DNA of 64,000 nt from Artemisia argyi (lineage: Eukaryota; Streptophyta; Magnoliopsida; Asterales; Asteraceae), in the NCBI GenBank assembly GCA_030686995.1, contig CM060704.1:172791718-172855717 (forward strand), given 5' to 3'. Below the pieces are notes generated by a model. The model had not been told where the DNA came from, did no database searches, and saw only the letters and a list, made by a program, of their open reading frames with translations. Positions 22,300 to 31,938 of this stretch are shown here, piece by piece (positions within the stretch are counted from its first letter, which is position 1; every line of letters starts with the position of its first letter). The position numbers were made by a program, and so were the translations under genes.

Positions 22300-23705
22300 T
22301 GATGCGTGGGAATCGCACCTTGCTTTACCTCTTGAGGGATCTCGCGAGGCTTACAACCCCCACCAGGCAGTGTACCTGATCGTTGTAGTATAGTATAGTG
22401 ACAAGTACCGGGGGATTGATCGTTCAGCTTAGGAATAGTGTCGCTAGGATTAGAAAGCCTAATTAATAGTTCTAGAGATGGAAGATGATTATTTTTTGTG
22501 TTTTTATATTTTATGAAAGCAAGTAAAATCTCGGGTTTTGAAGGAGTGGGCGGAATTAGTTGCTAATCAACTAACCCAAAAAACTACTTTATAACTAATT
22601 AACTAATGAAAATGAAATTAAACTAATATTAAACTAAGGTTGTGAGCAGTGGTTGGAGAAATTGTGTTTACTTAGACTTCATTACTCCCTAGATATCTTT
22701 TACATGTTAATTACTTGTTACACTTGTATGAATGACGGGTTGTATTCCTTAATACCATTCGTGGAGTGGCATACATAACTCCCCAACTCTATGAGCTCTT
22801 ATCTCCTCCTACACCATGACCCAGCACAACTATAGGGATTGTAAACAGTGGCTCATGCATTAAATACAACCAATAAAGACCTAGTACGCCTCGGTTCATG
22901 TTTCTTAAGACGTTCAAGCATGTTACCATTTGGAGATCTGCCAGTTTTCTTAAGCCTAACATATAATATCATTCATTCAAAACAAGAATAGACAAGTAAT
23001 CAACACATAATCAACATCTAGGTTTCATTAGATCTAAGCAAACACAAAGGAAATTTAGCCTAGCATAGTAGAATTAAGATAAGAACAAAAGATAGACAAC
23101 CAACACATAGACATATTGATTGAATTAAGAGTATACTTATCTCAATTACAATGCAAGGTCTCAAGGGTTTGGAACCCTTGAAAAACCTGTAAAAGAGGCA
23201 CCAAAATCGTCTTTAGGGTTTCACCAAAACTTCTCTCTCTTAATGAAAAAACTAGAAAACTATATATAGGAAAATCGTCCTGACGGCGTCAAGAGTAAAA
23301 TCTGACGCCGTCAACTCGCCGCCATATACTTCCTCGGACGCCCTAGATCCAATCGTGACGGCCTATGTGACGCCGTCACCACCCTCGGTAAATTAATCTT
23401 GGTCATTTTGACGCCGTCATCTCTTCATCTGACGCCTTCACAACCTTCGGTAAAATATTCATTCTTTCTGACGCCGTCAAGAGTAAATCCTTGACGCCGT
23501 CACCTTGTAATTCCAGCTTGGATTTGGTACTTTGTTGTTTTCTTCACTTTATGCTCCAAAAACGTCCAAAATAGCCTCTTTTCCAGAATTCACTCTCCAA
23601 ACATCTAAAATCACAAAAGGAACGATTTAGGGCAATATTTGATCAAATAAATTCGGATTCGGGCTTAAATGACCCCCTAAAAACGGATCATTTTTTGCCT
23701 CATCA
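22300..23705 (-). repeat. Right LTR (5' LTR) of gypsy-type element
   Basis: It is 1406 bp with the same ends and motifs as 17033-18438: TATA box 23260-23269, TGACG array 23281-23502, tRNA-Asp-like segment near 22379. It retains the CpG form at five of the six sites that differ in one or other LTR, apart from one T near 23697. Confidence 0.93.
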
Positions 23706-24104
23706 ATGTCCCCGCTGAAAGTTTTGGTCAATCGCCAAAACTTTTGGCGGGATAAAGTAAATGCAGCGAGGGAATTATTAAAAATTTCGGGGAAACTTTT
23801 AGCGGGGACATGTCCCCGCCAAAAATAGTTTACACAAAAAATAACATTTAATCATTTTTATTAATTTAATTGACTAATTTTAATTACTAATAAAATAAAG
23901 TTTTAAAACACTAATAAAAAAGACTTTTACATCATTTTTAAGTTTTGAAACCCAGATCGACCCGGCCGGGTTAACCGGTTCGAACAAATAATTTAAATCA
24001 TTTTAATTAAGTTAAGTCAATATTAAATCTTTTAATTTTAATTAAATTTCTTAAAAATCATCTTTAATTAACTTAAGACATTTTAAAATTATTTGCATTA
24101 CTTT

Positions 24105-24956
24105 TTAAACGAACGAGTCGAGATGCTATGGTTATACACGATATGTTAAACGAACGAGTCGAGATGATGTGGTATTACACGAGATGTTAAACGAACGAGT
24201 CGAGATGCTATGGTTATACACGAGATGTTAAACGAACGAGTCGAGATGCTATGGTTATACACGAGATGTTAAACGAACGAGTCGAGATGATATGGTATTA
24301 CACGAGATGTTAAACGAACGAGTCGAGATGCTATGGTTATACAGGAGATGTTAAACGAACGAGTCGAGATGATGTGGTATTACACGAGATGTTAAACGAA
24401 CGAGTCGAGATGATCTGGTATTACACGAGATATTAAACGAACGAGTCGAGATGCTATGGTTATACACGAGATGTTAAACGAACGAGTCGAGATGATGTGG
24501 TATTGTTAAGCGAACGAGTCGAGATGATGTGGTATTAAACGAGATGTTAAACGAACGAGTCGAGATGATGTGGTATTACACGAGATGTTAAACGAACGAG
24601 TCGAGATGCTATGGTTATACACGAGATGTTAAACGAACGAGTCGAGATGCTATGGTTATACACGAGATGTTAAACGAACGAGTCGAGATGATGTGGTATT
24701 ACACGAGATGTTAAACGAATGAGTCGAGATGCTATGGTTATACACGAGATGTTAAACGAACGAGTCGAGATGTTATGGTTATACACGAGATGTTAAACGA
24801 ACGAGTCGAGATGATGTGGTATTACACGAGATGTTAAACAAACGAGTCGAGATGATGTGGTATTACACGAGATATTAAACGAACGAGTCGAGATGCTATG
24901 GTTATACACGAGATGTTAAACGAACGAGTCGAGATGCTATGGTTATACACGAGATA
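24105..24956 (+). repeat. 41-bp minisatellite, about 21 units
   Basis: Each unit starts TTAAACGAACGAGTCGAGAT and ends ACACGAGATG. Two versions differ in the middle: GATGTGGTATT or GCTATGGTTAT. A shortened unit lies near 24500. The array ends about 255 bp before the start codon of the GRF ORF. Confidence 0.92.
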
Positions 24957-25211
24957 TTTTCCCACCTAACAACTTTTATCAACTCACAATATAAACTCAC
25001 ACACACTCATCTAACCCATATCATCTCACACACACACTCATCTCACTATATCTCTCTCTCTCTAGCAGTTTCCGTTTTCCGACAACACCAGCAGTTTCCG
25101 GCCGCCGGAATCTTTTTCTGGCCACCACCTTTTATCAACTCAACTTGTAGATCGGGCCACCCCGATCACGATTCTACCACACACAACTACAAACACACAC
25201 TGTCAACCAGA

Positions 25212-25619
25212 ATGCAGCGATATAATCCTTTTATGTGTACTTGTGGGGTAGGAAATATAAAAAAAAGAACGTCACATCAAAAAGATACATTTGGATTGGA
25301 GTATTATGCATGTCCTCTTTCGAAGCCAAGAGAGAAAGGTCATGGATGTGGATATTTTATGTGGAAGACAGAATTTGATGAACAATTACAAGTAATATAT
25401 TCTGCTTCAACATCTCACGGTTCTGGGTGCACAAACTGCCATGAAAAAGATCTTAGGATAAATATGCTGGAGGCACAAAAACAGGTGTTAGAGACAAAAG
25501 TCAGGTTGCTCGAGGCAAGACTTGCAATGGCAACGAATCCCGACAACATTGACCACGCATGTCAATCGGATGCAATACTCCGTGACCTGTTAGGTGACAT
25601 GGAAAATCTTCGTATGTAA
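25212..25619 (+). CDS. Small GRF-type zinc-finger protein
   Basis: The protein has 135 residues from the Met at 25212; an earlier in-frame Met at 24939 lies inside the minisatellite and is unlikely. Cys9-x-Cys11, Cys34 and Cys46, plus the sequence around YYACP and GCGYFMW, give the spacing of a GRF zinc finger, a nucleic-acid-binding fold. A helical, heptad-like segment (about 78-110) and an acidic end follow. GRF proteins of this small size are common near plant transposons. It sits inside the palindrome-bounded block, downstream of the minisatellite, so it is probably transposon cargo or a transposon gene. A GTT microsatellite begins at the stop codon. Confidence 0.6.
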   Translation: MQRYNPFMCTCGVGNIKKRTSHQKDTFGLEYYACPLSKPREKGHGCGYFMWKTEFDEQLQVIYSASTSHGSGCTNCHEKDLRINMLEAQKQVLETKVRLLEARLAMATNPDNIDHACQSDAILRDLLGDMENLRM

Positions 25620-25793
25620 TGTTGTTGTTGTTGATGTTGCTGTTGTTGTTGTTGTTTGTTGTTTCTTGTGTTATTCTTGTTGTTTGTTGTTTCTTGTGTT
25701 ATTGTTGTTGTTTGTTGTTTGTTGTGTTATTGTTGTTGTTGTTTAATAAAATGTTGTTTGTTGTGTTGTGTTATTGTTGTTGTTGTTGCTTTA
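25619..25793 (+). repeat. GTT-rich microsatellite
   Basis: Interrupted (GTT)n with GTTTCTTGTGTTATT variants starts at the stop codon of the GRF ORF. The Leu/Val/Cys-rich frames over it are not genes. Confidence 0.8.
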
Positions 25794-26106
25794 CTACTAG
25801 AAATCGTAAACTTCTATCCAAACATTCAAGATTGTAATTATTAATCTAAAAAAACGTCCACAGTAAGAACCTAAGCAGTTTATAAAGGAATCCGAAACAC
25901 CACACGCTTAGCTTCAAACACGAAGGCAAACATTTTATTCAAACCACACAAGAGTTGTAAACCGGATACATTTTCATACAGACTCAAACTAAACAACTCG
26001 ACAAGCAAACGAACCAGATCAAACGAAACAACTCAAACTAAACAACTCGACAACCAAACAAAACAACTCAAACTAAACAACACGACAACCAAATGAAACA
26101 ACCCGT

Positions 26107-26524
26107 TTACTTTTTTTTGCGGCTAACTCCCGCTTTGCTTGAACTCGCACCACCTCTTCCTTTCCTTGCTCTCATTTTCTTGAGATATGCAAACGTAGCT
26201 TCAAGACTTGTTATTCTATTTTCCAGATTATCAACAGCTGCAGCTTCATCAAACGTGCTTTCAGCTTCATCCTCACCTCCAACAGCAGCAGCTTGAGCTT
26301 CAGCAGCACGTTGAGCTTCAGCAGTATCTACCTCTTCCAAATACTCTATAGTATGACTTTTTCCTCAACCATACCAGAATCTGGTCTCTCTGCCACGGTG
26401 CACAGTTCGCGTACGAACCATATTTATCAAAAATTTCAACGCCCCAATGATTTATAATTTCATTATACAAGAGCTCGTGTGATAAAGCCTTTGCTCACTC
26501 CTGTTCCGGCGTTAAACTATCCAT
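26107..26524 (-). pseudogene. Degraded coiled-coil ORF in transposon-like block
   Basis: The last ~75 codons are open: Glu/Ala-rich, then a leucine-containing helix (VDNLENRITSLEATFAYLKK) and a basic Lys/Arg/Ser end. Upstream, codons from an ATG at 26522-26524 keep a protein-like pattern (ELLYNEIINHWGVEIF), but a TGA and at least two frame changes interrupt it. I do not recognise a family. It converges on the GRF ORF and lies next to the right-hand palindrome cluster. Confidence 0.45.
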
Positions 26525-26649
26525 TGTTATGTGTGTTTTGTATTTTTTTTGCCGAATTTATAATTTAATATGTATTAGGTGTATGTTATAATATATATTA
26601 AAAAGTTTTTGAGAAAAAGTTGCAGCTTGGAGGGAAATTTGGCGCCTAA

Positions 26650-26985
26650 ACTTTTAGCGGGGACATGTCCCCGCCAAAAGTTATGCATTTCCCCGCCAAA
26701 AGTAATGGCGGGAAAAATACCCGGGACAATAAAAAAGCAACTTTTTGTTCAAAGATTTATGAAATACTTTCGGCGGGGACAGTCCCCGCTAAAAGGTGAA
26801 GTTGAAATTGTGACTATTTTGGTCAAAGGTGTGATCTGCAAAAATACTTTTGGCGGGGACATGTCCCCGCTGAAAGTATGCGTTGAAAATGTAATGGGCG
26901 GTCAGCGAGAATTTGTGCCAGCTCAGCACATTTTTTGTCGTTTAGTGACTTTCGGCGGGGACAAGTGTGTCGCCGCCGAAAACCT
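26650..26985. repeat. Cluster of GCGGGGAC...GTCCCCGC palindromes
   Basis: Four palindromes are spaced roughly 80-115 bp apart at 26657, 26773, 26853 and 26953, each flanked by AAAACTTT/TTTTGGC sequences. The first and third are perfect. Confidence 0.75.
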
Positions 26986-27028
26986 CGTCGCCCGTCCTCC
27001 TGTTTGTTGTAAGTCTTAAGTAGTAGTC

Positions 27029-28120
27029 TTATTTGACATCGACACATAAACATGTGAACATTAAGAGGGGGGATCTGGCATGCAAATCGATTGCCTATCT
27101 ATAGTGGTTGTGAGCTTGTGCTAAATAAGGTATTCATGTGGTCTCGTTAACTGATACAATGTTAACAAAATTGACCCAGTTGGGGGAAACTTTTGTTATG
27201 TCATTTGCAAGACTACATTTACACTTCAATTGTTGACTTAGTTATATGTTCACCTTTTCTATGCTATCATATTTGGTAATCGAGCATTTCTAATTTGTGA
27301 TTTTAAAGCTTGTTTGTTTAATCATCTTTAGGGACATGATACATACTACGTATTATTGTTTGACACTTTCTTAAGGTAGGTTGAGAAAAGCTTGTTGAAC
27401 CTTGTCAATGGGTTTGTAGGAGTATGACCATTATCTGTTAGAACTCGCTAAAGGTTTTAAGTGTCCTTAATGTGTTACCAGTTGAATTGCAGAAACATGT
27501 TTATTTTGGAAGAAAGCATATCATAAACCTTGTGATTAGTTGATTACATAGATTCTAGTGTGGTGCAATTCGGGGTCTGCTGTAGCCTGTTGGAGATACA
27601 TTTTAATTAATATGTTTAATTTGTTTAAAGATATCTAATCGGGACCCAGTTTAGGAAGCAAAATAGCTCTCCATTTAGCGAATGTATAGTTGACGACAAC
27701 AAAAAAATATCTAGACAAGAACAAACAATAACATGAACATAAACAGAATAACAGATAATAATGATGTTAGGAGTGAGATTGAGGAGATACGACTATGGTT
27801 CAATGCTGTTGTCGTTCACAATAGTCTTATCGGTTTTCACAGCAAACATATTGATAGGAGATAAAAGAAAATCTTTTCATTGTACACTTCAACTTCAGTG
27901 TGCAAGTTTTGAGGATGAACATGTTAATAAGCACGTTTATTGTAGAATTTTAAGACCAACCCATGAAAAAATCTGGGCTTGCTGTACTTTCATGATATTT
28001 CTTTAACATATGTTTATTTTTGTGTAATGCAATGTACAAACCAAAGTACTAAACACCACCATTATATTACCATGTACATGTACCTACAATCTCATTTCCC
28101 TTCATCTTTTTACAATCTTC

Positions 28121-28169
<49 letters not shown>

Positions 28170-29701
28170 TTCGGTAACATTTTTATGTGTTTAGAATTCA
28201 ACAAAACTATCTTGTTTTTCTTAATAAAACAAGCAATATATGTTTTGTTCCTAATAAGATGTTCTCTTAGCTTGCTTTATATTTGACTTTGAGTTAACTA
28301 AAGTGTGTTCATGATGTTACACAAATGACGTTTTGAATTGTTGTCCTGACATAAAATTTGGCCTCAATCTTCATTTTAGTCGCTTGCTCATCATCCCATG
28401 TATCAATGAAATTCATATGTTTTTGAGTGATTCTTGTCGAAAGTATGAATACCGATACTTAATTGAACCAAGATGTTAATCAAAACTATGTTTCCGAGTT
28501 TGTTTGTGGTAGCTGGAGAATGTACTTCGTAACCAAATTAGGTTCTAACAAAGAAATCCATAATAGATTTGTTAGAGATATTTAGTTTTGGGATATTGTT
28601 TCAATGTCTTGTGTTTGACTCAGTTTTATGTTTGGATGTCAATGTAATTTTCGTACTCGTCAATGAAATCAACATCAATTTGCAGGCCATGAAAACCTCT
28701 TATCAAACCAAACGCTGATAAAATTATGAAGAATGTTTGTTTTCCAAATTTCATTTGTTTTGCCATTGGCAATGCTGCTTCTACACTTCAATTGTTGGCT
28801 AATTTGTTGTTTTAAAGTGCGTTTGAACATCTTTCTGGGACCTAATACATATTATGGTATGACACCTTAAGTTAAGTCGAGTATAGCTTGTTGAATGTTT
28901 TGAAACTGTCAATGGGTAAGTAGGTCGTTTATCTACCTCATTAGAAGCAAAATCTATGTCATTATTCGACCACTAAATAATCTGTTCATTAGAAGCAAAA
29001 TCTTATTTTCCTGTATTAGAAACTATTTACTGCGCCTATACAAATCCATACATCCCAAATACAAGTTGCAGTAGCTAAATATTCAGTTACTAAATGCACA
29101 TCCAAACACCCTTTTAAAAAGATCCAAACACCCCAAATACTTATTCCTTTGATTTTGGTTAGTGTTACAAAAAAGAGTGGCATTGCGACATTCTTTACAT
29201 CAGGCACCTTTCTAAACATTCAAGAAAATATGACGTTTGCCTTGATCCATTACAATAATGTTGTACAATTGACATTGTGCTCTTTCGGTCAAATTTTACT
29301 AGTTTATGGTTGTGTTCTGACAGGGTAAACGTGAAGATGTTGAGACCGATGATTTGCAGCAAATGATCTAGTGCGTGTTACATAAAAGATCTTGAGTTGA
29401 GGATGCATTTTTTATTTAATGGCTATTTGTGTATGGAGTGAACGTATGCAACTTGGTGTCAATATTAAGTAAACAAGAAATCTTATCTTCAAGAAAGTTG
29501 TGTGACACCAACAAGCCGCGCTGCATCGAGTTTATCTTCAAGAATATGTTTCAAGCAAATCTGAAAGTTACAAATTCTAAAAGACATCATTGCTAGTTAA
29601 GGAGTTCAGCTTCTTAATGTTTCAGAAAACTTGAACAAATATTGGTTAACGGCAAGAAAAGTATTGATAGCTATGTTATAAAATTAAATTGAACACAAGA
29701 T
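27029..29701. other. Intergenic, AT-rich; partly duplicated elsewhere
   Basis: No convincing coding sequence is seen. The start (27030-27130) is similar to 63140-63260, and a CCATTGGCAATGCT segment near 28760 resembles the window's last bases. There is a 43-bp poly-T run at about 28125-28167. Near 29322-29370 a short exon-like frame ending MI-stop has a diverged copy near 41280-41330. Confidence 0.5.
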
Positions 29702-30080
29702 GTCGTTGTAGTATAGTGGTAAGTATTCCCGCCTGTCACGCGGGTGACCCGGGTTCGATCCCCGGCAACGGCGTTTATTATTTTTTTTACAACTTTTATA
29801 TGCAATTATTTATTTACATTCTAGCCCTTAAACTTTTGTTAGTTTACAGATCATACCTTCTACAATGATTAATCAAGGGAGTGTGTGAGGTTTGTTGATA
29901 ACAAATACTCCATTTTCAGTTTTTTACTGAGTTAATCAAGGTAATTAATGTATTAGACATGAATATTGAAGTGGTATGAATACAAGAGTATGTGTATGAG
30001 TCTTTTGATCCGATATTATCTCCTCATTTTTAAATCGACACCGGCTTCCAAGCCAATACACAACCTTACACACATGTAAA
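29130..30080 (+). repeat. Segmental duplicate carrying tRNA-Asp, copy 1
   Basis: Recognisable similarity to about 41120-42090 includes AGTGGCATTG, AATGTTGTACAATTGACA, the tRNA and TACACAACCTTACACACATG on the far side. The copies differ by many substitutions and indels outside the tRNA. Confidence 0.7.
29702..29773 (+). tRNA. tRNA-Asp (anticodon GTC)
   Basis: This is a 72-nt cloverleaf: acceptor GTCGTTG pairs with CAACGGC (one G-U), anticodon loop CTGTCAC with GTC, T arm GGGTTCGATCCCC, discriminator G. No intron. A T-rich terminator follows within 20 bp. It is identical to the copy at 41719-41790. Confidence 0.97.
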
Positions 30081-30235
30081 CAACTAAGTAAACACTAATG
30101 CCAAAAAGAATTTATGGCCCAGTTAAACTTCTAAATACCCTTTTCCATATATAAATAGGAGTACTCTATTAGTTGCCGAAACAAAAGATAAATTTTAATG
30201 CATTGCCAAAAAATGAAGCTTCAAGTTTTTATGAC
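29790..30235. other. Intergenic spacer
   Basis: AT-rich sequence between the tRNA gene and the foldback element; no gene seen. Confidence 0.5.
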
Positions 30236-30244
30236 TTTTTTATA

Positions 30245-31828
30245 GGGATTTAGCCGTACAATAGCAACATACTTTTCCAAATGTTCCATTCTAGTACGCG
30301 TACTTTTTTTTGTCCCACTCAATGTAACGTACTTTCAACTTTTGTACCAATCTACCCCACGAAACTTGTTTAACCGACTAGCAAGTTTTTTTTTCCTACA
30401 AAAGCTGCCACGTTGGATTTCCACTATATATTATATATTTGTAAAAGCCATCAAATAGCCATATACTTTCTAAAATTTACTCATATGGTACGTGTGTCGA
30501 AAATAACTAAAAATTTGGTTTTTTTTTTAACGTTTTCATTCGTTTTTGCACGTTTTCATCCGGTTTGGACATTTTCGTTTGTTTTCAAATGTTTTTGTCC
30601 ATTTTTACACTTTTGCGTCTGTTTACACGTTTTCATCCGTTTTTCCACGTTTTCTCCCGTTTTTACACGTTTTCTTCTGTTTTTACACGTTTTCACTCGT
30701 TTTTACACGTTTTCATCCGTTATTGCACGTTTTCTCCTGTTTTTACACGTTTTCATCCGTTTTTGCATGTTTTCATACTTTTGTACACGTTTTTGTTCGG
30801 TTTTACATGTTTTCGTCTTTTTTTTCACGTTTTGTCTGTTTTTGCACGTTTTTCTCCATTTTTATACGTTTTCATCTGTTGTTACACGTTTTCACTAGTT
30901 TTTACACGTTTTCGTTCATTTTTATTCGTCTTCATCCGTTTTCATACATTTTTATACGAATTAAAAACGGACAAAAGCGTGTACAAATGAACGACAACGT
31001 GTAAAAATAGATGAAAATGTGAACAAAATGAACGGCAACGTGTAAAAACGGACAAAAACATGCAAAAACGAACGATAACGTGTAAAAACGGACAAAAACG
31101 TGTAAAAACGAACAAAACATGCCAAAAACAGACTAAAATGTAAGAAAACGGATGAAAACATTTAAAAACAGATGAAAACGTGAAAAAAACGGAGGAAAGC
31201 ATGTAAATATGGACGAAAACGTGCAAAACCAAACGACAACGGGCAAAAACGGATAAAACGTGCAAAAACGAATGACAACGTGTTAAAACGGACAAAAACG
31301 TGTAAAAACGAACGAAAACATGTAAAAACGGACTAGAACGTAAGAACGGATGAAAACGTGTAAATAAGGACGAAAACGTGCAAAACAAATGACAACGTGT
31401 AAAAACGGACGAAAACGTGCAAAAACGAACAACATGTAAAAACGGACAAAAGCGTGTAAAAACGAATGACAACGTGTAAAAAGGGACAAAAATATGCAAA
31501 AACGGATGAAAACGTTTAAAAATAGATGAAAAGGTGTATAAAAACGAATGAAAACGTATAAAAACATATAAAAACTTATAAAAACGGACGAAAATAGTAC
31601 GCGTACTAGATCGGTACATTTGAAAAAGTACGTTGCTAGTTACTCTAGTATTAAATATGTCACTTAGGCATTTTTCCCGGTTTTCAAACTTTTTTCCCGG
31701 TAACCGGTAACTTTTTGGTAGAATGGAACAGAAAATGAAAGTACGTTACATTGAGTGGGACAAAAAAAAGTACGCGTACTAGAATAGAACATTTGAAAAA
31801 GTATGTTGCTATTGTACGGCTAAATCCC
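30245..31828. mobile_element. Foldback Mutator-like element with 9-bp target duplication
   Basis: Terminal inverted repeats of about 93 bp (30245-30337 and 31736-31828) begin GGGATTTAGCCGTACAATAG and are nearly perfect. They are flanked by the direct repeat TTTTTTATA (30236-30244, 31829-31837). A 9-bp duplication and long TIRs are characteristic of Mutator-like elements. The interior is not coding: it is a 20-bp minisatellite that inverts near 30958, so most of the 1.6 kb could fold into one hairpin. A second partial TIR copy at about 31594-31640 suggests internal rearrangement. It is non-autonomous. Confidence 0.85.
30535..31590. repeat. 20-bp minisatellite, inverted at the centre
   Basis: Units of the type ACACGTTTTCATCCGTTTTT run to about 30955. 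Their reverse complement (ACGTGTAAAAACGGACAAAA type) runs from about 30965 to 31590. The long Phe/Arg/Val/His frames on both strands are translations of this repeat. Confidence 0.9.
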
Positions 31829-31938
31829 TTTTTTATATCATTACAGAAGTTTTAGTATGTTATAGCTTTAGCATAAAGCAATAATGGAAAGTAGTAGTAC
31901 TTGGTATGTTTGTTTTGATAAAGTGTTTGGTTTTCGAT

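Larger units (their letters stand above)
17033..23705 (-). mobile_element. Ty3/gypsy-type LTR retrotransposon with Gag only (TR-GAG-like)
   Basis: Two 1406-bp direct repeats (17033-18438, 22300-23705) begin TGATGCGTGG and end CCTCATCA, and are flanked by the 5-bp target duplication ATGTC (17028-17032 and 23706-23710). The minus-strand orientation is set by a tRNA-Asp-type primer-binding site next to the right LTR and by a CTTGAGGACAAGC-containing tract before the left LTR. That tract and primer are typical of the Athila/Tat branch, from family knowledge. The 3.9-kb interior encodes only a Gag-like protein and no protease, RT or integrase. This fits non-autonomous elements that keep gag and borrow enzymes. 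The LTRs differ at six positions by my reading, so insertion is recent. Confidence 0.93.
23711..27028. mobile_element. DNA-transposon-like block with subterminal GC palindromes (CACTA-like?)
   Basis: The palindrome GCGGGGACATGTCCCCGC, flanked by TTTTGGC/GCCAAAA, occurs perfectly at 23802-23819, 26657-26674 and 26853-26870, and imperfectly at 26773-26789 and 26953-26979. One half-site begins the block at 23706. Repeated palindromes near both ends resemble CACTA subterminal repeats. The right edge near 27028 is where similarity to 63130 onward starts. The left end would lie beyond the copia element. No transposase is visible, so the superfamily is uncertain. Confidence 0.45.

Noticed and set aside
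24105..24956. CRISPR-like look of regularly spaced repeats
   Set aside because: The units are contiguous, with no unique spacers, and the context is a plant genome; it is a minisatellite.
25619..25844. Leu/Val/Cys-rich small ORFs
   Set aside because: Produced by the GTT microsatellite after the GRF ORF.
30413..31619. Long open frames rich in Phe, Arg, Val and His on both strands
   Set aside because: They are translations of the 20-bp minisatellite; the unit has no stops in several frames. No gene-like composition or domain.
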